From: Pseudomonas gessardii
GTDB lineage: Bacteria > Pseudomonadota > Gammaproteobacteria > Pseudomonadales > Pseudomonadaceae
Length of the DNA: 33,831 nt
NCBI RefSeq assembly: GCF_001983165.1
Contig: NZ_MNPU01000060.1
Span: 1 to 33,831, forward strand
Direction: 5' to 3'
This document shows, piece after piece, positions 1-7,609 of the stretch. The notes beneath the pieces are model-generated. The model saw only the letters and a program-made list of their open reading frames with translations. It was not told where the DNA came from and did not search any database. Each line of letters starts with the position of its first letter. The stretch's first letter is position 1. The position numbers and the translations under genes were made by a program.

Positions 1-54
1 GATATCTGCAACCAGATCCCAGGCTGCGTCGGGGAGTTCATACCGCTTTGCCAT
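1..54 (-). CDS. IS5-family transposase, N-terminal fragment at window edge
   Basis: Eighteen codons run from an ATG at 54 off the left edge of the window. They encode MAKRYELPDAAWDLVADI, and an AGGAGG ribosome binding site lies just upstream on the minus strand. The K-R-Y-E-L-P-D-x-x-W-x-L segment is the characteristic opening of IS5-family (DDE) transposases common in Pseudomonas. The remainder lies outside the window, so it is not known whether the gene is intact. The expected terminal inverted repeat between 55 and 88 was not recognised by eye. The element abuts the accessory genes that have replaced the front of a DNA glycosylase gene. Confidence 0.7.
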   Translation of the reverse strand, partial: MAKRYELPDAAWDLVADI

Positions 55-85
55 CTTGGCCTCCTGGCTTTAATGGCGGTGTATT

Positions 86-655
86 TTACAGAAAATCGTA
101 TTTCTTGGGTTTACGTACAGAGCCTAGCCAGATCCCCGCTTTTGTCATCAAGGCATAGGTTGCCGCCGTAAATCCGGCTTGGAAGTTATCGGTGGCTTTT
201 GTGATTTTCCCATCGCCGTGGATTTGAAAGTCTTTTACGTTGCCTTCAAACCCATGGGGCGTCCCAACGTCAACTGTGAATAAGTCTACTAGTTCAAAAT
301 ATTTATTCATGTCCACATCCTTGATTTCATAATCAAGATTGTGTGCGAAATTATTTCTTATTTTGTTCAGGTGTTTCAGCGGTCGGGCCAGTTCGGCGGG
401 TAGCCCAGATGCGACAGCAGTTGTAAGTCTTTCGTTAAAATGTCGGAGGATTTCAGCTCCCTTGCCTTGCCCACTGGTGAAGAATTCAATATTTTCGGGT
501 GCAATCCGCTCTTTTAAATATACGTTTAAAAATCGCTCGCAAATCAGTTGAAGTCGAAGAGCACAATCTCCATCGTCTTTTTTATCCAAAACACTTGCGT
601 ATAATTCCGGATCAATGAACTTTGTAAAGTCGTGATTTAGCTGAACGTAAGCCAT
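86..655 (-). CDS. HEPN/MltR-like hypothetical protein
   Basis: The protein has 189 residues from an ATG at 655, preceded by AGGGAGA. An upstream in-frame ATG at 688 lacks a comparable site. It is mostly alpha-helical in appearance and carries RNNFAH at residues 100-105, after a helix with conserved-looking charged residues. R-N-x-x-x-H is the hallmark of HEPN-superfamily RNases and is also seen in MltR-like and DUF4145-like proteins, some of which are not nucleases. Codon use is AT-richer than in core neighbours. It follows a 110-residue gene on the same strand by 65 bp, so the two are probably co-transcribed. The HEPN link rests on one motif and is an inference. A nuclease or toxin role is possible but not shown, and the family is not named with certainty. 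Confidence 0.6.
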   Translation of the reverse strand: MAYVQLNHDFTKFIDPELYASVLDKKDDGDCALRLQLICERFLNVYLKERIAPENIEFFTSGQGKGAEILRHFNERLTTAVASGLPAELARPLKHLNKIRNNFAHNLDYEIKDVDMNKYFELVDLFTVDVGTPHGFEGNVKDFQIHGDGKITKATDNFQAGFTAATYALMTKAGIWLGSVRKPKKYDFL

Positions 656-720
656 ACTATTCTCCCTATGATTAAAGCCCATCCACACATGATCAGTCGC
701 ATAGACGGGCCGTTTCCCTA

Positions 721-1050
721 TTACTTGATTTCCAGATTTAGTTTTTTGCCCAGCAGTTCGTAGAAATCCTCACGATTACGGGGGTTTTTCAGTTCTGAGC
801 AGCACTCTTCCAAGGCGATGAGGGCTTGCGTTTCGGTGATTTTGAACCTGTTGACCAGCGGTTTTAGCTTAGTGTCGTATATGTATTGAAGCTCATTGTA
901 ATCACCACATTGACCGCACGAGACGAGGGAAGCGTCTCGCTTACCTCCACCCTTTGCATCCTCGTAATCGTATTGGTCATTGATATCTTTGATAGACGTA
1001 GGGTTCGCCTTTAGTAACTTGGCGAGAATTTCGTCAATTCTACTAGACAT
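721..1050 (-). CDS. Small hypothetical protein, partner of HEPN-like gene
   Basis: This is a 109-residue protein of unknown family. The ATG at 1050 is chosen because the reading frame upstream (to 1125) runs into the broken glycosylase junction and has no better ribosome binding site. AAGGGA lies about 11 bases before the chosen start. It has a charged N-terminal helix, a CGQCG cluster in its middle that could bind metal or be redox-active, and a helical C-terminus with a further CC pair. It is first in a likely two-gene transcript with the RNxxxH protein at 86-655. Low GC and a position between an IS and a gene remnant suggest recent acquisition. It could be an antitoxin or an accessory subunit; this is inferred from context only. 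Confidence 0.55.
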   Translation of the reverse strand: MSSRIDEILAKLLKANPTSIKDINDQYDYEDAKGGGKRDASLVSCGQCGDYNELQYIYDTKLKPLVNRFKITETQALIALEECCSELKNPRNREDFYELLGKKLNLEIK

Positions 1051-1184
1051 GCTGGTCGTATCCCTTGACTGAGTGATCAAGCCTACATGGTGGCATAGTG
1101 CCCGACTTTCAAGCCCTGTTTCCATGTCTTGCCGCGATTACTCTCGGTATGATGCCAGTGATGAAACGACACCCAAAAAATCAC

Positions 1185-1580
1185 AGGTTAAACGCTACCG
1201 TCTTGATCAAGTCGGCCTACCCCTGGGTGGATGACGTCTCGGGGCCCGCCAGCCTGGCACATATGCTCCTCAACAACCCCGATGCCAGCGGCCGGCCACG
1301 CCCGCCCCAGAAGCTCTGCGCCGGGCAGACCCTGTTGTGCAAGGCCCTGGATTTGAAAGTGCCAATGTGGGACGCCAAACGCTTCGACCAGGAGCGGCTT
1401 TACGTCGAGGATGTGGGCCTGGCGCCCGCGCAGATTATCCAGACCACCCGCCTGGGCATCCCCGGCGGGCGCGATGAACACCTGATGTATCGCTTCGTCG
1501 ATGCGGGCTATGCGGCGTATTGCACACGGAACCCCTTGCGACGCGGCCAGGTCGAAGGCCGCGATTACGTTTTGATTTGA
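1185..1580 (+). pseudogene. mpg: 3-methyladenine DNA glycosylase, 5'-truncated remnant
   Basis: The reading frame encodes the C-terminal ~130 residues of an Mpg/AAG-type glycosylase. It opens at about ATVLIKSAYPW and includes GPASLAHMLLNNPD, the conserved KLCAGQTLLCKAL stretch and the RLGIPGGRDEHLMYRF tail. Family members are around 220-230 residues, so roughly the first 90-100 residues are missing, including the catalytic Glu region. Codons upstream of about 1185 are AT-rich and do not resemble the family. An open frame does run back to an ATG at 1098, but its first ~30 residues look unrelated. The truncation point coincides with the accessory patch to its left. The missing half may lie beyond the window on the far side of the IS. 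Loss of function is inferred. Confidence 0.75.
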
Positions 1581-1605
1581 AATATGCCCTGCAGCAATGG
1601 GCTTA

Positions 1606-1692
1606 TGTGGGAGCGGGCTTGCTCGCGATAGCAGCACCTCGGTCTGTCAGTCATACCGAGTCGCTTGCATCGCGGGCAAGCCCGCTCCCACA
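1606..1692. repeat. REPIN (inverted pair of Pseudomonas REP sequences)
   Basis: Two 24-bp REP units face each other. The unit at 1606-1629 begins TGTGGGAGCGGGCTTGC, and its near-perfect reverse complement lies at 1669-1692, separated by about 40 bp. This is the usual REPIN layout mobilised in trans by RAYT transposases. It sits between the glycosylase remnant and the DedA-PAP2 gene. Confidence 0.9.
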
Positions 1693-1739
1693 CAAGCTCG
1701 TTTCTACGGGGGGAGATGACCATTAATGGAGTTGATTGT

Positions 1740-3056
1740 ATGGGCCCATGGCTCGATGGCATTACTGGCTGGCTGACCCTTAACCCGCAATGGCTGGCGG
1801 CGGCGGTCTTTATCGTCGCCTTTGTGGAATGCCTGGCCATCGCCGGGATTATCGTGCCGGGCACGGTGCTGCTGTTCGCCATTGCCGCACTGGCCGGCAG
1901 CGGCGCACTGTCCCTGGGGGAAACCCTGCTGCTGGGCTTGCTCGGCGGGCTGCTGGGCGATGGGGTTTCCTACTACCTGGGCCGGCATTTCCACCAGAAC
2001 ATCCGGCGCCTGCCCGGCTTGCGTCATCATCCCGAGTGGATGGACGGCGCCGAAGCCTACTTTCAGAAGTACGGCATCGTCAGCCTGCTGGTAGGACGTT
2101 TTATCGGCCCCTTGCGCCCCATGCTGCCGATGGTGGCCGGGATGTGCGACATGCCGTTCCCGCGCTTTGCCGCGGTCAGCGTACTGGCCGCTGCCGGCTG
2201 GACGGTCGCCTACCTGTTGCCTGGCTGGGCCGCCGGCGCGGCATTTCGCCTGCCGCTGCCCGAAGGGTTCTGGCCCGAGGCCGGGGTAGTCGCGGCCTGC
2301 CTGGCCGTGTTGTTCGGCATCGCCCTCAACAGCACCCTGCGCGGCCACCGCCGCGCCACGCTGTGGACGGGCTGCGCCAGCCTGGCGTTGTTGATCGCGA
2401 TGTTTATCGGTTATCCGTACCTGAACCATTTTGACCAGGGCTTGATGGCCCTGGTCCAGGAACATCGCAGCCCGGCCATGGACCGGGCCATGGTGATGAT
2501 CACTCAACTGGGCGAGTTCAAGAAGATGTTCGTCGCCAGCGCCGTGTTGACCGGCCTGCTGTTACTGGCACGGCAATGGCGCCAGGGGATTTTTGTCGGG
2601 GCCACGCTGCTGGGGGCCGCGCTGATCAACACCGGGAGCAAGCTGTTCTTTGCCCGTGGCCGGCCAGAAATCCTCGTCGACCCGCTGACCAGCTTCAGCA
2701 TGCCCAGCGGCCACGCCTCTGGCGCGTTTGCGTTCTTCCTCGCGCTGGCGGTGCTGGCCGGTCGCGGCCAACCGATCCGCATGCGCCTGGCCTGGCTGCT
2801 GCTGGGGGCCATTCCGGCCGCCGCCATTGCCCTGTCGCGGGTGTACCTGGGGGCTCACTGGCCGAGCGACATCTTGGCTGGCACCTTACTGGCCATGACG
2901 GTCTGCGCCTTCAGCCTGACCGTGAGCCAGCGCCAGCACCCACTACCGGCCATGGCGCCGAAGGTGTGGTGGCTGATCGTGCCGGGGTGCGTGGCAGTCC
3001 TCGGTTTTTTTGCCCTGACCGGGACCTCCCACGCCCTGCTCCGATACGCCTATTGA
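1740..3056 (+). CDS. DedA-family / PAP2 phosphatase fusion membrane protein
   Basis: The product has 438 residues. The N-terminal ~200 residues are a DedA (SNARE-associated) domain, with FVECLAIAGIIVPGT and later GRFIGPLRPMLPMVAG. The C-terminal half is a type 2 phosphatidic acid phosphatase with all three motifs: K301 to P309 (KLFFARGRP), PSGH at 322-325 and SR366-367 with H373 and D377. DedA proteins are lipid transporters or flippases, and PAP2 enzymes dephosphorylate undecaprenyl-PP or phospholipids on the periplasmic face. The fusion would join both activities in lipid-carrier recycling. The ATG at 1740 is chosen because GGAG lies 8 bases upstream. An in-frame ATG at 1716 after a GGGGGGAG run is an alternative that adds 8 residues. 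It converges with the next small gene, 1 bp apart. Confidence 0.9.
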   Translation: MGPWLDGITGWLTLNPQWLAAAVFIVAFVECLAIAGIIVPGTVLLFAIAALAGSGALSLGETLLLGLLGGLLGDGVSYYLGRHFHQNIRRLPGLRHHPEWMDGAEAYFQKYGIVSLLVGRFIGPLRPMLPMVAGMCDMPFPRFAAVSVLAAAGWTVAYLLPGWAAGAAFRLPLPEGFWPEAGVVAACLAVLFGIALNSTLRGHRRATLWTGCASLALLIAMFIGYPYLNHFDQGLMALVQEHRSPAMDRAMVMITQLGEFKKMFVASAVLTGLLLLARQWRQGIFVGATLLGAALINTGSKLFFARGRPEILVDPLTSFSMPSGHASGAFAFFLALAVLAGRGQPIRMRLAWLLLGAIPAAAIALSRVYLGAHWPSDILAGTLLAMTVCAFSLTVSQRQHPLPAMAPKVWWLIVPGCVAVLGFFALTGTSHALLRYAY

Positions 3057-3057
3057 C

Positions 3058-3264
3058 CTACGCCGGACCAACCCAGTCCACGGGAGCATTGCGCCGCTCG
3101 ACGCTGCGCTCCCGACGCTCCAGCAGCATTTCATCAGCAATTTCGGCAGCCCGCTCGGCAATGTACTCCGGGCCTCGATCGTTGGCCTGCTGAATCAGTT
3201 GCGTCGTAACGCTGACAAAAAAAGCATCCCAGACCGGCTGCTCCGATGGCGATAAACGAATCAT
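3058..3264 (-). CDS. Conserved small hypothetical protein
   Basis: This is a 68-residue acidic, helical protein with no membrane segment or signal peptide. The middle (EYIAERAAEIADEMLLERRER) is a likely amphipathic helix. The ATG at 3264 is preferred over an in-frame GTG at 3270: AGGGAG is spaced 5 bases from the ATG but would overlap the GTG. Small proteins of this layout occur widely in Pseudomonas without an assigned role. Its stop lies 1 bp from the stop of the DedA-PAP2 gene on the other strand, so the two genes converge without an obvious terminator. Confidence 0.7.
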   Translation of the reverse strand: MIRLSPSEQPVWDAFFVSVTTQLIQQANDRGPEYIAERAAEIADEMLLERRERSVERRNAPVDWVGPA

Positions 3265-3371
3265 GTTCACTCCCTGACAAATAGTGGCTGAAGCCCCACT
3301 ATTTCAGGCGATGAGCGTACTGCAACGACGAAAATTCCGAATCTGTTGCGGATAATTCCGAGCAACAGGGT

Positions 3372-3962
3372 TCACGGGAACAATTCGCCCTGCAGCTCAT
3401 CCAGCAGCAATTGAATCGCGTCCAGCCGTTGCTCGGGATCGTCGAGTTGCAGCAATTGGATTTTGTCGGTATCGGTAAACGGCAGCAGGTACGCCAACCG
3501 GTTACCCAACACTTGCTGCCCTTGCGCATCGGCGCCCATATCCAGCGAGGCGACCATCGGGTGCTCCGCCAGGGCCTCAAGCAGGGCCAACAGGTCGGCG
3601 TCTTCCTCGCCCAGCGGGCGTTCGGGCTGTTCTTGCAACCACTCGATATCGGCCACCAGCAGTTGATCGCGCTGCACATCCGCCTCAAGCACCCGAAACC
3701 TGCGCCCGCCCTCGACACGAATCCCCAGCAAGCCGTTGTCCTGCTGCTTGAAGTCCCGAATCAGCGCCTCGCAGCCAATCACTGCATAGCCGTCCGGCGC
3801 CAGGCCGACCTCTTTGCCATCCAGGATGCACACCACACCAAAACCTTCGCCCTTTTTCATGCAGCGGCCGATCATGTCCAGGTAGCGCGCCTCGAACAGT
3901 TGCAGATCGAGGGTGCAGCCTGGAAACAGCACCGTATTGAGCGGAAAAAGCGCCAGACTCAT
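3372..3962 (-). CDS. LON substrate-binding (N-terminal) domain protein
   Basis: This 196-residue cytoplasmic protein consists of the substrate-recognition domain of Lon protease without the ATPase and protease parts. The family signature opens the protein: LALFPLNTVLFPGCTLDLQLFEARYLDMI. It is followed by a GFGVV strand, the GLAPDGYAVIGCEALI stretch and a C-terminal helical bundle ending in LLLDELQGELF. The length matches stand-alone members of the family, whose role is unsettled; peptide or client binding is inferred. AAGGA lies 8 bases before the ATG. It starts 21 bp after the LrgB-family gene and is probably last in the lrgA-lrgB operon. Confidence 0.9.
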   Translation of the reverse strand: MSLALFPLNTVLFPGCTLDLQLFEARYLDMIGRCMKKGEGFGVVCILDGKEVGLAPDGYAVIGCEALIRDFKQQDNGLLGIRVEGGRRFRVLEADVQRDQLLVADIEWLQEQPERPLGEEDADLLALLEALAEHPMVASLDMGADAQGQQVLGNRLAYLLPFTDTDKIQLLQLDDPEQRLDAIQLLLDELQGELFP

Positions 3963-3983
3963 AAAGCGTTCCTTAAACCCGAC

Positions 3984-4700
3984 TTAGATCACCAAAGACA
4001 CCGCCAACGGCAGGAATACCGCCGTGGCCACGCCCATCAGACTCATCGCCAATGCGGCAAACGCGCCGCACTCCTCGCTCTCCTGCAAGGCCACCGAGGT
4101 GCCGACCGCATGGGCCGTCATGCCCAGGGCCATGCCCCGCGCCTCCGGGCTGTGTACCCCCAGGCGCGACAGGAACGCCGGCCCGATCATCGCACCAATC
4201 ACCCCGGTGATCAGCACGAACACCGCTGCCAGTGCCGCGACGCCACCGATCTGCTCGGCCACCAGCATGGCAATCGGCGAAGTCACCGACTTGGGCGCCA
4301 TGGTCATCAGCACCATATGCTCGGCGCCAAACCACCAACCCAGCCACACACACAGGCCGGTGGCAAACACGCCCCCCACTACCAGCGTAGTAAAAATCGG
4401 CCAGAACAATTGGCGAATCCGCCTCAGGTTCAGGTACAACGGCACCGCCAGCGCCACCGTGGCCGGGCCCAGCAGGATACTCATGATCTCGGTGCTTTTG
4501 CGGTACTCGACGTAGGTCAGGCCGCATCCCAGCAACACGCCAATCACCAGCAACATCGACACCAGCACCGGTTGCAGGAAAATCCAGCGGGTTTTCTCGA
4601 ACCCCGCCAGCACCAGTTGATAGGCGCCCAGGGTAATGCCAATGCCAAATAACGGATGGTGGATCACCGCGGCCCACGCACCCTGCCAATCGAAGGTCAT
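3984..4700 (-). CDS. LrgB/CidB-family membrane protein
   Basis: This 238-residue polytopic protein of the LrgB/YohK family has seven or eight hydrophobic segments. Diagnostic stretches are the SILLGPATVALAVPLY loop, the MAPKSVTSPIAM motif and the GTSVALQESEECGAFAALAM segment near the C-terminus. Partner proteins of this family act with LrgA/CidA in murein hydrolase control and export of small metabolites. In Gram-negatives the substrate is still debated. It overlaps the LrgA-type gene by 4 bp (ATGA), the usual sign of translational coupling, and both are expected to be made together. No LysR-type CidR regulator is adjacent. Confidence 0.92.
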   Translation of the reverse strand: MTFDWQGAWAAVIHHPLFGIGITLGAYQLVLAGFEKTRWIFLQPVLVSMLLVIGVLLGCGLTYVEYRKSTEIMSILLGPATVALAVPLYLNLRRIRQLFWPIFTTLVVGGVFATGLCVWLGWWFGAEHMVLMTMAPKSVTSPIAMLVAEQIGGVAALAAVFVLITGVIGAMIGPAFLSRLGVHSPEARGMALGMTAHAVGTSVALQESEECGAFAALAMSLMGVATAVFLPLAVSLVI

Positions 4701-5059
4701 TGCCCCTCCTCCCGCTGCGCCTGGCGCTTAACCAGCTTTTGCATCAGCACGCCAACAAAAGCCATGGCGATCACCAGCGACAATACCAGCGCCCCGACGA
4801 TGGCCCAGAAATCGGCCGCAATGTCCTTGGCATACACCATCACCCCCACCGCCGGCGGCACCAGCAGCAACGGCAGATAACGCAATAGGCTGCCGGCGGC
4901 CAGGCTCAACGGCTCACCGACCTCACCACGCCACACCAGGTACGCCAGCAGCAGCAACAGGCCGACAATCGGCCCCGGCAAGACCGGCAGGAACAAATGA
5001 TTGATCGCCGTGCCAAGCAATTGAAACAACACCAGCCAAGTCAAACCGCGTAACAACAT
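4697..5059 (-). CDS. LrgA/CidA-family holin-like membrane protein
   Basis: The 120-residue protein has four hydrophobic segments and a basic C-terminal tail (KLVKRQAQREEGQ), the layout of the CidA/LrgA holin-like family. The family motif LPGPIVGLLLLL is present near residues 27-38, and LLLVPPAVGVMVY follows in the second half. It is the first gene of the three-gene minus-strand unit with the LrgB-type and LonN-domain genes. Its promoter must lie in the 208-bp gap shared with the divergent MaoC gene. No clear -35/-10 pair was picked out there. Confidence 0.9.
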   Translation of the reverse strand: MLLRGLTWLVLFQLLGTAINHLFLPVLPGPIVGLLLLLAYLVWRGEVGEPLSLAAGSLLRYLPLLLVPPAVGVMVYAKDIAADFWAIVGALVLSLVIAMAFVGVLMQKLVKRQAQREEGQ

Positions 5060-5210
5060 GGGTTTTTCTCCCCCAAAAGCCCGTGGGCATTATAAGCACG
5101 CAGCCCCTATGAACTGGCATTCGCCAAAAGCATGGTGGGTTGACCGGGCCATTTGCCCATGATGATCTACATTGGTTCCCTGGAATCCAACCAAAACAAC
5201 ACCCCCCGCC

Positions 5211-5230
5211 GGCGCGAACAGGCTCGCGCC
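5211..5230. repeat. Short REP-like hairpin between lrgA and maoC genes
   Basis: A 7-bp perfect stem (GGCGCGA and TCGCGCC) closes a 6-base loop, within a CGCCGGCGCGAACAGGCTCG context seen in minor Pseudomonas REP classes. It sits in the divergent promoter region, about 37 bp before the MaoC start. It may be a relic repeat rather than a regulator. Confidence 0.45.
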
Positions 5231-5267
5231 TACCGGGAGATAAATTGATGAACCAAGGAGAGTCGCA

Positions 5268-5723
5268 ATGCCCTATGTACCTGTAGCGCAACTCAATGAT
5301 TATGTCGGCAAGGAACTGGGACGTTCCCCATGGCTCACCATCGACCAGGAGCGTATCAACCTGTTCGCAGAAGCGACCGGCGATTTTCAGTTCATCCACG
5401 TAGACCCGGTAAAAGCCGCCCAGACGCCGTTTGGCAGCACCATCGCCCATGGCTTCCTGTCGTTGTCGCTGATCCCCAAGTTGATCGAAGACATCCTGAT
5501 CATGCCCGAGGGCTTGAAGATGGCCGTCAATTACGGCCTGGACAGCGTGCGTTTTATCCAGCCGGTAAAAGTCAATTCCAGGGTACGCCTGGCGGTGACC
5601 CTCACCGACGCCACCGAGAAAAAGCCTGGCCAGTGGCTGCTCAAGGCCACCTGCACCCTGGAAATCGACGGCCAGGAAAAACCGGCCTACATCGCCGAGT
5701 CGTTGTCACTGTGCTTCGTCTGA
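5268..5723 (+). CDS. MaoC-like (R)-specific enoyl-CoA hydratase
   Basis: This 151-residue hot-dog-fold protein carries the hydratase-2 signature with D39 and H44 (TGDFQFIHVD) followed by FGSTIAHGFL. In characterised PhaJ-type enzymes these residues add water to trans-2-enoyl-CoA to give (R)-3-hydroxyacyl-CoA. That links beta-oxidation to polyhydroxyalkanoate synthesis or other acyl pathways. Length and motif order match single-domain MaoC hydratases. AAGGAGAG lies about 8 bases before the ATG. No phaC or beta-oxidation gene is nearby, so the physiological substrate cannot be fixed from context. Confidence 0.88.
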   Translation: MPYVPVAQLNDYVGKELGRSPWLTIDQERINLFAEATGDFQFIHVDPVKAAQTPFGSTIAHGFLSLSLIPKLIEDILIMPEGLKMAVNYGLDSVRFIQPVKVNSRVRLAVTLTDATEKKPGQWLLKATCTLEIDGQEKPAYIAESLSLCFV

Positions 5724-5730
5724 TACACCC

Positions 5731-5786
5731 GTAGGAGCCGGCTTGCCGGCGATAGCGCCGGCAGGCGCGCCATCGCCGACAAGTCC
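5731..5786. repeat. Degenerate REP pair after maoC gene
   Basis: GTAGGAGCCGGCTTGCCGGC at 5731-5750 is a complete unit of a second REP class (core GTAGGAGCCGGC). A decayed inverse partner (CATCGCCGACAAGTCC) ends at 5786. It lies immediately 3' of the MaoC stop. Confidence 0.7.
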
Positions 5787-5861
5787 TAATTCGCGCATAG
5801 ACCACTAGGTATAGCTTCCCCCGCTGCGGCATACTCGGCGCTCAATTATCCGGATCCCGCT

Positions 5862-7580
5862 ATGCGCCCACTCGCCCCCCTTGCTCTCGCCTTGTTGCTC
5901 ACCGCTTGCGGCGATGGCGAATCCCTGTTGCCGCCCGATGCCCGGCTGCCAGACGGCGGGCGTTATCGCGGGGATGTGGTCGATGGGCTGTTGCAAGGCC
6001 AGGGCCGGGTGGACTACCCCAACGGCAGTTGGTACGCCGGGCAATTCGACAAGGGCCAGTGGCATGGCCAGGGCGAATGGCATGGCAGCAACGGCGAAGT
6101 CTATAAAGGCCAGTTCCAGCAAGGCCTGTTCGACGGCCAAGGCACCCTGACCACCTCGGCCAATACCTACGTCGGCGGCTTCAGGCAAGGCCGGCGCAAT
6201 GGCGAAGGCACCCTCAAAGAGGGGCAAATGACCTATCGCGGCGAATTCAAGGACGACCAGTATTCCGGCCTCGGCCGTCTGGAACTGGCCGACGGCAGCC
6301 AATACCAGGGCCAGTTTGCCCACGGCAAGCCCAACGGCGAAGGCCAGCGCAACGACGACAGCGGCAACCAGTTCAGCGGGCGCTTCGTCAATGGCCAGCT
6401 GGAGGGCAATGGCACCTTCAACAGCGCCGAAGGCGACATGTACATCGGCCACTTCAAGCAGAACCAGCTCAACGGCAAGGGCCGCTACGAAAACGCCGAC
6501 GGCGACGTGTGGACCGGCGAGTTCCGCGAAGGCGCCCTCAGCGGCAAGGGCGAACTGACCGGCGTGGATGGCAGCCATTACCTCGGGCACTTCAGTGACT
6601 GGCGCTTTACCGGTGAAGGGCGCCTGAACCTCAGTGATGGCAGTTTCTATATCGGTGGTTTCGACAACGACAGCTATCACGGCCAGGGCACCCTGGTACT
6701 CGCCGATGGCACTGTGCAGGCCGGGACCTGGGCCAACGGCCTGCGCGTGCGCGATGCCGACGGCAAGCTGTTACCCGATACCCTGGAAGTCGGGGTACTG
6801 GCCCAGGGCCGCTTGCTCGACGACGCCCTCGCCGCCGTACCGGCGTCTACCCCGGCCGTCGAGCTGTACACCCTGGTGGTGGCCGGCGACGGCAAGCAAA
6901 GCGTATTCCTGCGCGAAGCCGACTATGTCAGCAACCTGCTGGCCAGCCGCTTCGGCGCGCGCGGGCAGATCCGCCTGGTCAACCACCGCGACCATATCGC
7001 CGACCGCCCGATGGCGACCCGCGAAAGCCTGCGCCGCGCCGTGCAGACCCTGGCCGAGCGCACCGGCCCCGAAGACCTGGTGTTTATCTACCTGACCAGC
7101 CACGGCACCCACGAACACCAACTGGTGCTCGACCAGCCCCGCATGGAGCTGGCCGACCTGCCGAGCGACGAACTGGCTGCGGTGATGGCACCACTGAAAA
7201 ACCGCGACAAGGTCATCGTGATTTCCGCGTGCTACTCCGGCGGCTTCATCCCGGCGCTCAAGGATGAACACACCCTGCTCATGACCGCCTCGCGCGCCGA
7301 TCGCGTGTCGTTTGGCTGCTCGGAAGAAGCCGACTTCACCTACTTTGGCGATGCCTTGTTCGCCCAGGCCCTGACCCAGACCGACGATTTGCAGCACGCC
7401 TTCAAGCTGGCCCAACGGCATGTGACCGAACGAGAAATGGCTGATAATTTCGAGGCCTCCGAACCACAGATCTGGGCCCCCAAGCGCGTGATCGCCCGTT
7501 GGCAATTATTGCGTAAGCAGCAGGCACGAAAGGCGCTGGAAAGCGTCTCTATCAATAGCAAGGACGCCAAGAGCAACTAA
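5862..7580 (+). CDS. Lipoprotein with MORN repeats and C13-family cysteine peptidase domain
   Basis: This 572-residue protein begins with a lipoprotein signal (LALALLLTAC, lipobox LTAC with Cys16), so it is exported and lipid-anchored. Residues about 33-295 hold eleven complete MORN repeats (pattern Y-x-G-x-F-x10-G-x-G) and part of a twelfth. MORN repeats bind lipids or mediate protein contacts. Residues about 330-540 form a caspase/legumain-like C13 peptidase domain with a His-Cys dyad: H414 in YLTSHGTHEH and C457 in VISACYSGG. The domain order is found in pseudomonads. The substrate is unknown; a role in envelope surveillance or protein processing is inferred. No strong ribosome binding site precedes the ATG. 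A short gap separates it from the next gene. Confidence 0.85.
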   Translation: MRPLAPLALALLLTACGDGESLLPPDARLPDGGRYRGDVVDGLLQGQGRVDYPNGSWYAGQFDKGQWHGQGEWHGSNGEVYKGQFQQGLFDGQGTLTTSANTYVGGFRQGRRNGEGTLKEGQMTYRGEFKDDQYSGLGRLELADGSQYQGQFAHGKPNGEGQRNDDSGNQFSGRFVNGQLEGNGTFNSAEGDMYIGHFKQNQLNGKGRYENADGDVWTGEFREGALSGKGELTGVDGSHYLGHFSDWRFTGEGRLNLSDGSFYIGGFDNDSYHGQGTLVLADGTVQAGTWANGLRVRDADGKLLPDTLEVGVLAQGRLLDDALAAVPASTPAVELYTLVVAGDGKQSVFLREADYVSNLLASRFGARGQIRLVNHRDHIADRPMATRESLRRAVQTLAERTGPEDLVFIYLTSHGTHEHQLVLDQPRMELADLPSDELAAVMAPLKNRDKVIVISACYSGGFIPALKDEHTLLMTASRADRVSFGCSEEADFTYFGDALFAQALTQTDDLQHAFKLAQRHVTEREMADNFEASEPQIWAPKRVIARWQLLRKQQARKALESVSINSKDAKSN

Positions 7581-7609
7581 GCTGAAACTGTATCAAGGGG
7601 GGAAACACC

